The translations under genes and the position numbers were made by a program. The notes under the pieces are model-generated. The model was given only the letters and a program-made list of their open reading frames with translations, was not told where the DNA came from and searched no databases. This document shows, piece by piece, positions 12,061-22,615 of a stretch of DNA of 64,000 nucleotides. The DNA is from Nymphaea colorata (Eukaryota; Streptophyta; Magnoliopsida; Nymphaeales; Nymphaeaceae): NCBI RefSeq assembly GCF_008831285.2, contig NC_045151.1, positions 737,544-801,543 on the forward strand, read 5' to 3'. Within the stretch, counting starts at the first letter, position 1. Every line of letters starts with the position of its first letter.

Positions 12061-12460
12061 ACTCTACCTTCTTCGGGACCGAAAATTCCAACGCTGCAAA
12101 CTGTCACCACTCGGCCAGTATAAACTCTCTTTTTCCACATACAACTAAATCTGAAGTTTGGCATATGCATCTAGTTCATCCGTCGTCTTCAGTAAATAAG
12201 TTTTTTTCTAAATGCGATTCAAACATTAAGATGTTGAAGCAATTTTCTGAAATCTGTCAGCTATCCATACAATGACATTTACCCTTTTCATTAAGTAATA
12301 CAAGATCGGACTACACTTGATGCACCAGTGCCCGTGAGCAGCATATCATCATTCAGTCAGTTTAGCCAGGTTCTTGAGCATAGATAAGAGGCGATGATAA
12401 ATGTGGATCTCTTCGGGCCCATTCCAACAATTTGTATAACTATGAGACACCTTTGTGAAA
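11300..12460 (+). pseudogene. Decayed Ty1/copia remnant (LTR end, PBS, gag, protease, integrase start)
   Basis: PBS TGGTATCAGAGAG lies at 11475-11487. Frame fragments then give a gag start (N-P-L-T-E-E-N-Y-V-T at about 11675-11708) and the gag motif around 11810. A protease-region block (V-P-K/N-F..L-I-S-I) follows near 11930. Integrase zinc-finger text appears after that: S-E-V-W-H-M-H-L near 12150 and P-F-S-L-S-N-T near 12285. The start of the catalytic core (D-L-F-G-P-I-P-T) is near 12400. Stops and frameshifts are present. The LINE at 12465 begins right after it. Confidence 0.65.
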
Positions 12461-12464
12461 TCAT

Positions 12465-13219
12465 AACTATATTGTAGCCCTTTAATGAAAATATTCCATG
12501 TTTCCAGACCTCCGATCCTTTTGCAGGTGGGTTACCATACCAGATACTGCTCCTCCTTGGGTATCTATCTCGAACTAGTCTTGCCCGAGGAGAGTCCTCA
12601 ATCAGAGCCTTACAGCAAAGAAATGACAAGCTAGCTAAATTGAAATCTTTAATGTTGTGTATCCCTAAACCACCTTCAATTTTGGGTAGGCATAAAGTCT
12701 TCCAATAGATAAGATGGCTGGCTTTCTTGTCATCTTCGTTGCCCCATAAAATTCTAATGCACATATTATCTATATGCTTGCAAGTGTTCCGAGGTAATTT
12801 CTAAGTCATACCCCAGTAATAAGGCACTCTGGATAGAGCATGATTCACCAAGCATAGCCTGCCTCCATAAGAGAGCAAACATCCTTTCCAAGTCGGCAAT
12901 TTTTTGTCCATCTTCGTAATCAAGGGGAGGCGAAGGGTTTCCGTAAGCTTTCCAGTCAGCAGAGCGACTCCAAGATATTCTATGGGGAGTTACCGATTTC
13001 TGCCAGCCCAAACATCTCTCAACTGCCGAGCAGTCCCCCTCAGAAAGGTCGAATCCCAAAAAAAAAAAATTCTTTTCTCAGATGACGCTCATACCCGAGC
13101 ATTCCTGCCTTCAAGCCAATAAAAAGTTCCTCTTAGCTTCCACAAATAACCGAACGTCCTCGGCATATAAAGCTGAGAAATGACAATCTTCCACGCTGCC
13201 CACCTTGGGAAGAGCACCT
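12465..13219 (-). pseudogene. LINE ORF2 relic, distal part (RT catalytic box to thumb)
   Basis: This continues the LINE at 20231-21831 after a 7-kb copia insertion. On the minus strand, just past the junction, one frame reads S-A-L-Y-A-E-D-V-R-L-F, a mutated form of the RT catalytic box (Y/F-A-D-D). Further along are the conserved post-RT motifs W-K-T-L-C-L-P-K-x-x-G-G-L-G-I and the block ending P-R-R-S-S-I-W. Several frameshifts separate these pieces. The typical zinc-finger-like domain that should follow is absent here but seems to lie on the other strand at 21950-22260. Confidence 0.7.
13215..13219. repeat. Target site duplication of Copia-A, left copy
   Basis: CACCT immediately before the left LTR matches CACCT at 20231-20235 exactly. 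Confidence 0.9.
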
Positions 13220-13564
13220 TGTTAGAAGTTTTACTCTGCAGCAGAAGACTCCCTTTAAGGATGCAGCAAGATCTCGAGCGTTCCCTGTGAAGAACAGCAA
13301 ACAAGAGCAAGAGGAAGAGGAAGAGAAAGAAGACAAGTCAGTTTTTTCTTTTTGGGGTTTTCTTCCAAAGGGCTTCTCACGGATAATCATCTTGAGAGTT
13401 TGCTAGGAATTTAAAGCCCAGCCCTTTAGGTTTTCCCCAACCCTAGCTACGGTTACGTGGGAGATTCTTTAAGAGATATTGTAGGAGTACTTTTAGATGA
13501 AAATCTAGTAACTGCTTTGCAGTTACTAGATATTTGGATAGGGCTCAATGGCCACTATCCAACA
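13220..13564 (-). repeat. Copia-A 3' LTR
   Basis: 345 bp, TG..CA ends, near-identical to 19886-20230. On the minus strand it lies downstream of the polyprotein. Confidence 0.95.
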
Positions 13565-13576
13565 TCTCCCACTTGG
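13565..13576 (-). other. Copia-A polypurine tract
   Basis: The minus strand reads AAGTGGGAGA directly before the 3' LTR, the position and composition of a plus-strand primer tract. Confidence 0.8.
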
Positions 13577-13729
13577 CCATGAGACCGCCAGTTTTCTTCC
13601 ACTATATGTGGGTTTTCTTTTCTCAGTTTGTTACGTGGTTTTCCTTAATTGGCTTATCCAGCGTAACCTAAACCTTTTCCGAGGTTTACAGCGAGGTTTT
13701 CCATTCAATGGTTTTTCCTTCGCAATCTT

Positions 13730-16700
13730 TCAAATATATTTCAGCCCCATATGAGCTACATGTTTTGAAAACAAGTCTTCAGTTATTCCCTTGGTTAAGG
13801 GATCAGCCACCATATCATTTGTAGGCAAATATTCTACTGAGATTTCATTTTTCTCGATCATTTCATGAACATAATGGTATTTCACCATTATATGTTTACT
13901 CTTTGAGCTGACAGCTCCATTTTTCATCAGAGATATTGCTGCCTGATTATCACAGTACAGTTGAACCGGTTCATGAGCAAGATCTAATTTCAAGTCTTTC
14001 AAGAACCGATTTATCCAGACAGCAAAAGTAGTTGCAATATTGCATGCTACATACTCTGCTTCTTGTGTGTGCTGAGCAACACATCCCTGTTTCTTACAGG
14101 ACCAGGCTATCGCCCCACCTCCAAAGAGAAAAACATACCCTGAAGTGGATTTACTATCATCTTTACAGCCTGCAAAATCTGCATCAGAATAGCCAACTAA
14201 AGTTAGCTCATCTGCTTGATAAGACAATTTCAGTCCTTTTGTTCCTTTAATATACCGAAAAATTCTTTTGACTGCTTGCCAATGAGGCCATCCAGGATTA
14301 CTTTGATAACGACTTACCAGACCGATAGGAAAACTTATGTCTGGTCTGGTACAAAGCATTAAATACATCAGACTACCAACTGCTTGTGCATATGGAACAT
14401 TTAATTTTTGTTGTCCTTCACTGGGACAATCACTCCTGCTTAAGTTTGCTTCTTTAGCTATAGGAGTCCCAATTGGTTTACAGTCTAACATACGAAATTT
14501 CTTCAAGATATGATCAATATACCGTTCCTGGCTTAAACTCAGGATTCTTGAGTTTCTTTCTCGAGTGATTTTTATTCCTAATATATAGGATGTTTCACCC
14601 AAGTCCTTCATTTCGAAGTTTTTGTTTAGCCAAGTCTTCGTTTTGTATATCATATCGTTATCATTTCCTGTTAATAATATGTCATCAACATATAATGATA
14701 GAATACAGAAAAGACTCCCACTTTTCCAAACGTATACACAGTGGTCTAGTTGGTTTGCTACAAACCCAAGTTTTGTAATTGCTTTGTGAAAAGCAAAATA
14801 CCACTGTCTTGGAGACTGTTTCAGTCCATATAACGATTTATTCAACTTGTACACTTTGTCTTCTTTTTCCTTGATGACATATCCCTGCGGTTGAGTCATA
14901 TATATAGTTTCTTTTAACTCACCGTTCAGAAAAGCAGTCTTCACATCCATCTGACAAATATCCAGGTCATAGAATGCCGCGATAGCCAAAATTATTCTGA
15001 TTGATGCGAACTTTGCAACTGGCGAATAGGTCTCTGAGTAATCAATTCCTTCCTTTTGGGAAAAACCTTTCGCCACTAGTCTGGCTTTGAATTTTTCAAC
15101 TGATCCATCAGCTTTATACTTCTTCCTTAGCACCCATTTACATCCAATGGGTTTTCTATCATTAGGAAGATCTACTAATTCCCAGACTTTATTCTTTTCT
15201 ATGGATTCAATTTCTTCATCCATAGCATTCACCCAATCTGACGATTCATGTGAGCTTACCGCTTCATCATATGTCAGATTGTCAGACATTTCGTCAATGT
15301 CTGCTAGGTAGCATAGCTCCTCAGCCAAATATATATAATAATCATTTAAATATGAAGGAGGAGCTCTTGGTCTTTTATGACCTGATAACGTCTGAGATGA
15401 TGAAGTATTCATATCAGTTGGTTCATTGCCTAACTGATCTTCAGTCGGTTCATTTCCTGACTGTTCCTCAGACGATTCTTGTTCAGTTGGTTCATTGCCA
15501 AACTGAACTCCAGTCGGTTCATTTCCTGACTGACCTCCAGTCGGTTCATTACCAGACTGTTCATCTGAATAAATCAGATCATCCAGTGTATCATTTCGAT
15601 ATTCCACTGGATCATAATCTTTATTATTGAGTTCTTCTATGAACTCTACATCTCTGCTTTCTATAAGTCCCATAGATGAATGATATAATCTGTAGCCCTT
15701 GGATCCTTTTGGGTATCCAATAAATATACATCTCACTGATCTATTATCTAGTTTATCCAATTTTGGATCTAGAATTTTCACATGTGCTACAGATCCCCAT
15801 CTCCTTAAATATCTCAGATCTGGTTTTATACCAGTCCATCTTTCATAAGGAGTGGTTGGGACTGCTTTGCAGGGCACTCGGTTTATTATATACATAGCTG
15901 TCAACACAGCTTCTCCCCAAAAAACTTTTGGTAATTGTGCTCCTGCCAACATGGATCTCACCATGTTCAAGAGGGTTCTATTACACCTCTCAGCCACACC
16001 ATTTTGTTGTGGTGTCCTATGCATTGTCTTTTGCCTATTAATTCCAAGGTCTTTGCAGTATTCGAGGAATTCACTAGAAGTGTATTCTCCTCCTCGATCA
16101 GACCTTATGATTTTGATGTTCCTTCCAAGTTGTCTCTCGACTTCAGATTTGTATTCCTTGAATTTCTCAAGTGCTTCAGATTTATATCTGATTAAATATA
16201 TGTAACCAAATCTTGAGAAGTCGTCAATAAAAGTTATGAAATATAACTTGCCACTATGAGTTTGGACCCTGAAAGGTCCACAGATATCAGTATGAATTAT
16301 CTCTAATAATTCAGTGGCTCGAATTACTTCAGATGGAAATGGTTTTCTTGTCATTTTTCCATATACACATGACTCGCATTTCGTAAAATCACTTAGATTT
16401 ATGTCAGGTATTAAACCTTGTTGTGCTAGAGTCTGCATCTTTTTTATGCTTATATGGCTTAATCTTTCATGCCATAAGTTTACATTCACACTCATTGCAC
16501 AATCGAAATAAGTAGAACTTGAAGCTTCATTCATGTCATTCAATTTGAACATACCATGTTCTTTTACAAATTTTCCACTAAACATGAGTCTTCCATGTTT
16601 TCCTACTGTTACTTTCCCTGGAATAAAACGTACTTCAAAACCTTTCCCAGTTAGTGCAGGAACTGACACTAGATTCCTCCTCATGGAGGGGACATACAAA

Positions 16701-17827
16701 ACTTCGTTAAGTACAACACTTGTACCCTCAACATTTAAACGATATGCCCCAATTCCCATGACATCACAATAAGAATTGTTTCCCATATAGACTTTGTGGG
16801 TTCCTGGACTCAGATTTTCCATGTGGATCACTCCTTCTTTCGTCTTCGCAATGTGACGAGTTGCTCCTGAATCGACCCACCATCCAGTTAGATCTCCATC
16901 TGCAAACAGACATTCTGATACGACACAGATGACCTCTCTATCAGAGTCTCCTTGAGGCTTCCTTCTGTTGTAGTTGCCCCGACCAATGTTGTCTTTCTTA
17001 CTCGGGAATTTTGTCCTGCAATTCTTTTTTATATGTCCAGGCTTCCCGCATCTGTAGCATTTCACTACAGTTCCTTGAGATTTGTTAGTACCTGCATAAT
17101 TGCTCTTGAACTTGCCATTGTTTCGATTTTTAAATTGTTTTGATTTTATAGGCACATGACTACCAGCAGGTTTTTCCTGGACTGTCATCAACTCTGTTCT
17201 ATTTTTCTTAGTCAGTCGTTGTTGCTGTAGAGCTAACTGTATAAGAAGCTTTTCTAACGTAAGGGTATCAAATTGAACACTCAAAGCAGTAACTGCCATA
17301 TCCCAAGAAGGAGGTAGGCTGTTCAGAATTGTGCTGATCTGCATATTGTCAGATATGACATTCCCTACCACAGCTAAATCTTTAGCCATGACCAACATCT
17401 TATTGACATAGTCCATTACATTATCTGACTCTTTCATCCTGTAGGAATTGTATTGTTCTTGCAGTAGCTGTATGTGCATCGCAGTCATGGTATTGTATTT
17501 GGAAGCGATAGTATCAAACATATCCTTGGCAGTTGGACAATCCTCAAAGACTCTGATTTGATCATCTTCCATGAAGGCTAACATAATTGTTTTAGCCATT
17601 AAATCATCAGAAGAAAATGACTCATATGCCTTTTTCTCTTCATCCGTGTGTTTGTCTCCTAAAATTGGAAAAGGCTCGTTGATTACATAAACGAGTCTTT
17701 CTAAGGTCAAGACCAACATTATTCTACGCTTCCATGCATGGAAATTTGTCCCATTCAGTTTTTCAGTCTTAGCTAATTCAGAAGCTCCGACTCTTGATGT
17801 CATTTCTAAATTAATTTCCCATGGCAA
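13730..17827 (-). CDS. Copia-A Gag-Pol polyprotein, 1365 aa
   Basis: One open frame encodes all copia functions in the copia order. Gag runs from the N-terminus, with a CCHC zinc knuckle (C-Y-R-C-G-K-P-G-H..C) at about residues 257-270. The aspartic protease active site D-S-G-A is near 319. Integrase has an H..H/C..C zinc finger around 450-490 and the catalytic D, D, E near 514, 577 and 613; the last two are 35 residues apart. Reverse transcriptase has its Y-V-D-D box near 1046, and RNase H has S-D-A-D-F-A-G near 1210. A nine-residue repeat (Q-S-G-N-E-P-T core) lies between integrase and RT at about 756-800. The likely initiator is either the first Met or Met-9 (M-T-S-R). Nothing essential is visibly missing. 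Confidence 0.95.
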   Translation of the reverse strand: MPWEINLEMTSRVGASELAKTEKLNGTNFHAWKRRIMLVLTLERLVYVINEPFPILGDKHTDEEKKAYESFSSDDLMAKTIMLAFMEDDQIRVFEDCPTAKDMFDTIASKYNTMTAMHIQLLQEQYNSYRMKESDNVMDYVNKMLVMAKDLAVVGNVISDNMQISTILNSLPPSWDMAVTALSVQFDTLTLEKLLIQLALQQQRLTKKNRTELMTVQEKPAGSHVPIKSKQFKNRNNGKFKSNYAGTNKSQGTVVKCYRCGKPGHIKKNCRTKFPSKKDNIGRGNYNRRKPQGDSDREVICVVSECLFADGDLTGWWVDSGATRHIAKTKEGVIHMENLSPGTHKVYMGNNSYCDVMGIGAYRLNVEGTSVVLNEVLYVPSMRRNLVSVPALTGKGFEVRFIPGKVTVGKHGRLMFSGKFVKEHGMFKLNDMNEASSSTYFDCAMSVNVNLWHERLSHISIKKMQTLAQQGLIPDINLSDFTKCESCVYGKMTRKPFPSEVIRATELLEIIHTDICGPFRVQTHSGKLYFITFIDDFSRFGYIYLIRYKSEALEKFKEYKSEVERQLGRNIKIIRSDRGGEYTSSEFLEYCKDLGINRQKTMHRTPQQNGVAERCNRTLLNMVRSMLAGAQLPKVFWGEAVLTAMYIINRVPCKAVPTTPYERWTGIKPDLRYLRRWGSVAHVKILDPKLDKLDNRSVRCIFIGYPKGSKGYRLYHSSMGLIESRDVEFIEELNNKDYDPVEYRNDTLDDLIYSDEQSGNEPTGGQSGNEPTGVQFGNEPTEQESSEEQSGNEPTEDQLGNEPTDMNTSSSQTLSGHKRPRAPPSYLNDYYIYLAEELCYLADIDEMSDNLTYDEAVSSHESSDWVNAMDEEIESIEKNKVWELVDLPNDRKPIGCKWVLRKKYKADGSVEKFKARLVAKGFSQKEGIDYSETYSPVAKFASIRIILAIAAFYDLDICQMDVKTAFLNGELKETIYMTQPQGYVIKEKEDKVYKLNKSLYGLKQSPRQWYFAFHKAITKLGFVANQLDHCVYVWKSGSLFCILSLYVDDILLTGNDNDMIYKTKTWLNKNFEMKDLGETSYILGIKITRERNSRILSLSQERYIDHILKKFRMLDCKPIGTPIAKEANLSRSDCPSEGQQKLNVPYAQAVGSLMYLMLCTRPDISFPIGLVSRYQSNPGWPHWQAVKRIFRYIKGTKGLKLSYQADELTLVGYSDADFAGCKDDSKSTSGYVFLFGGGAIAWSCKKQGCVAQHTQEAEYVACNIATTFAVWINRFLKDLKLDLAHEPVQLYCDNQAAISLMKNGAVSSKSKHIMVKYHYVHEMIEKNEISVEYLPTNDMVADPLTKGITEDLFSKHVAHMGLKYI
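15418..15563 (-). repeat. Coding minisatellite in Copia-A (27-bp period)
   Basis: The block GGTTCATT..CTGACTG recurs about every 27 bases, roughly five times, with one longer spacer. It stays in frame and encodes repeats of E-P-T-x-x-Q-S-G-N in the linker between integrase and RT. Confidence 0.85.
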
Positions 17828-19871
17828 GTTAAGAACAACAATAGCAAAGGGAAATAAAATTTACAATAAATATCACATCAAGAGGCCTTAAAATAAATAT
17901 GCATGTACATCAATCTCAAACAACATTCTAAAATAATATTTAGAACTAGAAGATTAAAGATTAAATTTAGTACGTACATAACTCTTTTCAGAGTTATTTT
18001 CATTTTCAGAACCCTCTTTCTCCACTGTTTAACACGCTAGAGGGTGCCATACGTAATTTCATATAAGAGCAAGGTTTTCTGCTAAAATTGCTAAATAAAT
18101 TTTCGGAACCCCTTATTGCAATTTATAATAACGCTGAGAATCCCCATAAGTAATTTCTTATAAAGTTCCAGGTCTTTGACGAGAATAACTTTCGCGAGCC
18201 TCTTTTTGAAAAACTTTTCAGCAAAAAATGTTGCGGCTTTAATTTATGAAAAGTGTAACAACTTATTTAAAAATCAAGCATAATTGAAGGACATTTTTGT
18301 AATTTTTGAACTTGGAGTATAAAGTTCTTTCCGCCCGTTTTCTTTTTTCATTTTCACTTTCGTTTTCTCTCTCCTCCCGAGAGTTCTTCCCTCTCGTGTG
18401 AAAACTACCGCAGCGCCTGTTCGTCCTGAGCGTGAAAGCTGCGTTGGTGCCGCCTCCTTGGTCCAAGCCGAGAGTTGCGCTCCGGCGGGGTTGCTCTAGG
18501 GTGGAGGATACGGCGTGAGGCTAGCTTCACAATACGGTGGTCACGCACGGTTGTAACTCGAGTGAGGGCGCATGAGTTGGTGGGACCGCATACTGGTCGG
18601 GTTCGGCGAGGTTGAAGGTGCACTTGATGGACTGCCCTGTTCCAAGCCGTGAGTTGTCTCAGTGCACCCGGCCGGGCTGGTTATTATGTTACTTAAAATG
18701 GAGGGGACCGCGTGAGGCTGGTTTCACAGAGCAGCGTACACCTCCCGCTCTCGGCAGTGGAAGGATAACGAGCCGTTGCTCCTTAATAACGAGCCGTTGC
18801 TCCCCTCCCTTGCTTACCCGAGCCTGACCCCAATCCTTTTGGGTAACTTCGTGCCACTCAGAGAGCGGCGGGAGCTTTTCCCTGTCAAGCAGGGAGCTAG
18901 CAAAACCAGTGACCGGAGCTTTTCTTGTCGGCATTAGAGAAAACAGGTCACCCACTGCTCACAGGTGAGTTTTGGAGAGTTTTGGATTTTTGGGTTTCCC
19001 TAATCTCTGGCTACACTCGAGTGACTGCCGTTTGCTGAGACAAGGGTAAACAGACAGAGAGAAAATTTTCTTGAAATCAGACGCGTCTTCCTCTGTGCTC
19101 AAGCCCAAATCACTTCTCTGCCATCATCAGGAGGAAGACGCCAGGGTTCCTAACGTTTGGTGTTGGCTGCTCATCGGCAGAGAAGGCAGGAGCAGAGGAG
19201 TCGAGGTTTACAAGAAAGTGGGTCATTAAAAAATGTGAGAATGACAAGAACCACAAGCCCTAACGCTTTCTGCCCCTTTGTGAACAAATTTTCGTCACTC
19301 AGTTTTAAAGTTTGAGGGCAAAAAAAAAATTGCCAGACAAGGCAACAGGGACGATCACGGAGGATTTCTCATCTGTAACAGAGGGTTTTCAAAAAAAAGA
19401 AGGAATACTCAAACAAGGTATATATTTTCCTTTTTGTTCCTTTTTAGGTTCTCTGCTTTGTGAAGTCGACAATGCTGTCTGAAATTGGCAGCGTTGTCTG
19501 ATACATGAGATTTTCTAGTCTACGGTGCCATAGACCAGAAAATCTCAAGGAACAGAGAACAAATAAACTGAAATACCATGTTCTAGAATAACAGGCACAT
19601 AAATTTTATGGATCGATTTGCAGTCGTCATGTTTCTTGAATAACATGCATAAAAAATAATTGAGCATGCTAATTTGCGAACAGAAAGCCTTAACTTGCTT
19701 CATCCACGCAGCATAGTTCTTAAACCTTTGATCTAGCATGTTTTGATCATTCACGAAACATGATTCGGAGAACATGATGCATATTTACGCACTCACAGCA
19801 TGATACATACTTAGGCATTCACCAAGGGCATCACAGAAGTCTGAAAGGACTTACTTGAGATCGAAAAACCT
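17828..19871 (-). other. Long non-coding leader of Copia-A
   Basis: About 2.0 kb separate the PBS from the polyprotein start. No gag-like frame is present. The middle (about 18320-19150) is more GC-rich than its surroundings and contains imperfect duplications: CCAAGCCG..GTGAGGCT blocks near 18470 and 18645, and AATAACGAGCCGTTGCTCC twice at about 18770-18805. A strong stem-loop lies at 19507-19546. The leader may include captured foreign sequence. Confidence 0.6.
19507..19546 (-). other. Stem-loop in the Copia-A leader
   Basis: GAGATTTTCT at 19507 pairs with AGAAAATCTC ending at 19546, and GTCTA pairs with TAGAC inside it. Only one mismatched pair interrupts 16, leaving an 8-base loop (CGGTGCCA). 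It lies about 330 bases from the PBS on the genomic RNA side. Confidence 0.7.
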
Positions 19872-19884
19872 GTCTCTGATACCA
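19872..19884 (-). other. Copia-A primer-binding site
   Basis: The minus strand reads TGGTATCAGAGAC one base after the 5' LTR. This is the usual plant copia site complementary to the 3' end of initiator tRNA-Met. Confidence 0.9.
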
Positions 19885-19885
19885 C

Positions 19886-20230
19886 TGTTAGAAGTTTTAC
19901 TCTGCAGCAGAAGACTCCCTTTAAGGATGCAGCAAGATCTCGAGCGTTCCCTGTGAAGAACAGCAAACAAGAGCAAGAGGAAGAGGAAGAGAAAGAAGAC
20001 AAGTCAGTTTTTTCTTTTTGGGGTTTTCTTCCAAAGGGCTTCTCACGGATAATCATCTTGAGAGTTTGCTAGGAATTTAAAGCCCAGCCCTTTAGGTTTT
20101 CCCCAACCCTAGCTACGGTTACGTGGGAGATTCTTTAGGAGATATTGTAGGAGTACTTTTAGATGAAAATCTAGTAACTGCTTTGCAGTTACTAGATATT
20201 TGGATAGGGCTCAATGGCCACTATCCAACA
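19886..20230 (-). repeat. Copia-A 5' LTR
   Basis: 345 bp with TG..CA ends. It carries the promoter side of the element on the minus strand. CACCT target duplication follows at 20231-20235. Confidence 0.95.
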
Positions 20231-21840
20231 CACCTTCCTTGATAGGTTCCTGCAAAGATCTGGCAAGAATTTCCATAACAATTACAAAGAGATACGGAGG
20301 GAGGGGATCTCCTTTCCAGAGCCCTCGCTTGGTTTCAAACCAAGCTCCTTCATGCCCATTGATTAGAAGAGCCGAACTCACAGGGGAAACTATTGTCATA
20401 ACCCTTTTAGTCCAGCTATCTCCGAAACCAAAAATAGGTGGGCATTTTCGAGGAACTTCCAACTTACCCGGTCATATGCTTTGTTAAGATCGAGTTTGAT
20501 GCCAGCGACCCTGGCTTTCCTAACACTCAGGGCATGATACATCTCTTGACCAAGAGAGGATGCTGTCATGAATGCAACACCCATGTAGGAAAGCATTTTG
20601 GTTGTCACCCAAAATGCAAAATGCGACTCATCACAGGTCAGAGCCTTTTAACCATGGTCCTGGTAATAAATTTAAGTAAAATTTAAGTAAACTATTGCAA
20701 AGAGATATTGGCCGAAAAACTTGTCCACTTCACTGGCACCTACCATCTTTGGAATCAAGACTGTGTTTTGTTGATGCTCATGACTATGTGGCCTGAGTTA
20801 AAGAAGCTTCTTATAGCCCTGCTGATGTTCAGCTTGACAACCTCCCAATGCTCTTGACAGAATTCGTTGTTGAAACCATCCGGACCAGGTGCAGACCCTT
20901 TTTTTGCTTCAAGGACTGCCCATTGTATTTCATCATCTGTAATGGAAGCCATAAAGTTGTCATTTTTCGCCTGAGAAATCATTAAACCTTGCGGTCCCTC
21001 AGTGTTATAGCCCCCTGTAGCTGAGTCTTCCCTTAGCAGGCGTTGGAAATATAGAGTAGTGATATCAAAAATATCCTCCAACTCCAACCCGCATCTGTCT
21101 CCATCTGAGAGCTCAATGATTATGTTCTTCCTTCGCCTGCCTTTCGCCATGGCATGAAAAAATTTGGTATTAACATCTCTATCACGTTACCATTTTGATG
21201 CCACAAGTTTTCTTCAAGTCTGAGATAACGACGAAGATCTGCCTACAAGAAGGATTCCTGGCTGATTGCTGCAAGGTTCCCATTTTCTATGGCTTTCTTG
21301 GTCACCTTCAAGATTTTCTGAATCTCCTCAATGGTATTGGCAAGGTTCCTAGGGCCCCGTTTATTCCATTCATTGAGGCTCTTTCTCATAGCCCCTAACT
21401 TCCCCAGAAGACTAATCATGGACCAGCCTTGCAGGATGACCTCTTTGCAACCTTCCATATCCATCCAGTACTAAAGAATCTGAAAGCCAATCGACCTATA
21501 GTGAGGGAACGTCTCCTCCTTACTTCAAATGGAATCAGATTGTGATCAGAAGTAGCCCTCGGAAGAAACTCCAAAGACATGACCCACCACCTGTCTTAGC
21601 CCAGTGAGAAGAGACTAAACACCGGTCCAACTTACTTGTGACATTGGCTTCGCCCTGCTGCTTATTAGACCAAGTGAATTTGAGCTCCGAGTTAGAAATC
21701 TCTCTTAGCAAGCTGTTCTGAATGAACCTATAGAAGGCAAGACAAGATGGGAATGAAGCTAGGGTCACTCTGGAAAGACAGATAGAATGGGCAGCTTCTC
21801 GTGAAGTATATACCTGCAGAATCGTATCCATTAGTTGAAG
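20231..21840 (-). pseudogene. LINE ORF2 relic, proximal part (endonuclease end and RT)
   Basis: Minus-strand frames carry the end of the endonuclease (F-T-W-S-N-K-Q..S-K-L-D-R at about 21600-21670). The RT region follows: A-P-G-P-D-G-F-N at about 20870, L-D-L-N-K-A-Y-D-R-V-S-W at about 20475-20510, and K-G-D-P-L-P-P-Y-L-F at about 20290-20320. Frameshifts and stops separate them, so it is inactive. The reading is cut at 20231 by Copia-A and resumes at 13219. Confidence 0.8.
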
Positions 21841-21949
21841 ACAATGTCAATTGCTTGTCTGGTCCAATGGCAGCAACTCTGATAATACTCGACGTGTTCT
21901 GTGGGATTGTGATGGCACATACCCAAGAGCCAACTGGACTCCATTCATA

Positions 21950-22260
21950 GCAGACAAAAAACAGACTTATGACTGATGATTGAACTCAACGACTTGTCTG
22001 GCAGTTAGCGTCCCAATGTTATGTCGGCAGAAAGGTTAGTGAACCAGCGAATCACATTTTCTTCAAGTGCAGCATTGCGAGAATGATATGGCGCAGATTC
22101 ATGGATTAGTTTGGAGTCAAGGACATGATTCCGGTAAACTTCAGTTCGGCGCTTAAACGGTGGAATGGAAGGAAATTCAAACAGAATTTACTTATAAGGG
22201 GCTGGAATATAGTCCAAGATGGGGCTCAATCGAATTTTGGATGATTTTCTTATTCAACCG
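21950..22260 (+). pseudogene. LINE zinc-finger-like (zf-RVT) fragment on the opposite strand
   Basis: A plus-strand frame gives S-E-P-A-N-H-I-F-F-K-C and then S-I-A-R-M-I-W-R-R-F, followed by a stop. This resembles the C-terminal zf-RVT domain of plant LINEs, which is missing from the minus-strand LINE next door. The pairing suggests one insertion whose 5' part was inverted. Confidence 0.55.
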
Positions 22261-22615
22261 CAAAAGTTTATAATGCTCCATGATGTATTGTTTGACATGC
22301 ACTCCAAATCGGAGTAGAAGTGAACTCTTGTAACATATTTATACACAAAATACAAGTGGGACAACCGTGAAATGGGATTCTCTCTTCTAAAGCAAATTAA
22401 GGCTGCTGACTGGCTGTCACTTTCCTGATTACAGCCCCTTGATTTCATGTACAGTAATCACGTTTTGTTGCCTTCAGCAGATCTTGATTTAGAGGCGCGC
22501 AGAATAACGGACAAAATTTGGTGAGAATTAGATATGAACACGGCCATGCGTAATGAAGCAAAATATTGAGCATCTTCAAGAAAACCAGAGATGTCAAGCA
22601 TTTTGCACCAGAAAG

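Larger units (their letters stand above)
13220..20230 (-). mobile_element. Copia-A: complete Ty1/copia retrotransposon
   Basis: Two 345-bp LTRs (13220-13564 and 19886-20230) begin TG and end CA. By eye they differ at one position (A at about 13472 against G in the other). The element is flanked by CACCT on both sides and encodes one uninterrupted polyprotein on the minus strand. A tRNA-Met-type primer site adjoins the 5' LTR and a purine tract adjoins the 3' LTR. It is 7,011 bp long. It sits inside a LINE, directly upstream of the LINE's RT catalytic box. All visible parts are intact, so it may be autonomous. The spacer between PBS and coding region is unusually long, at about 2 kb. Confidence 0.95.

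Noticed and set aside
15087-16772. Several plus-strand open frames of 65-126 codons
   Set aside because: They lie opposite the intact Copia-A polyprotein and have no family motifs; they are shadows of it.
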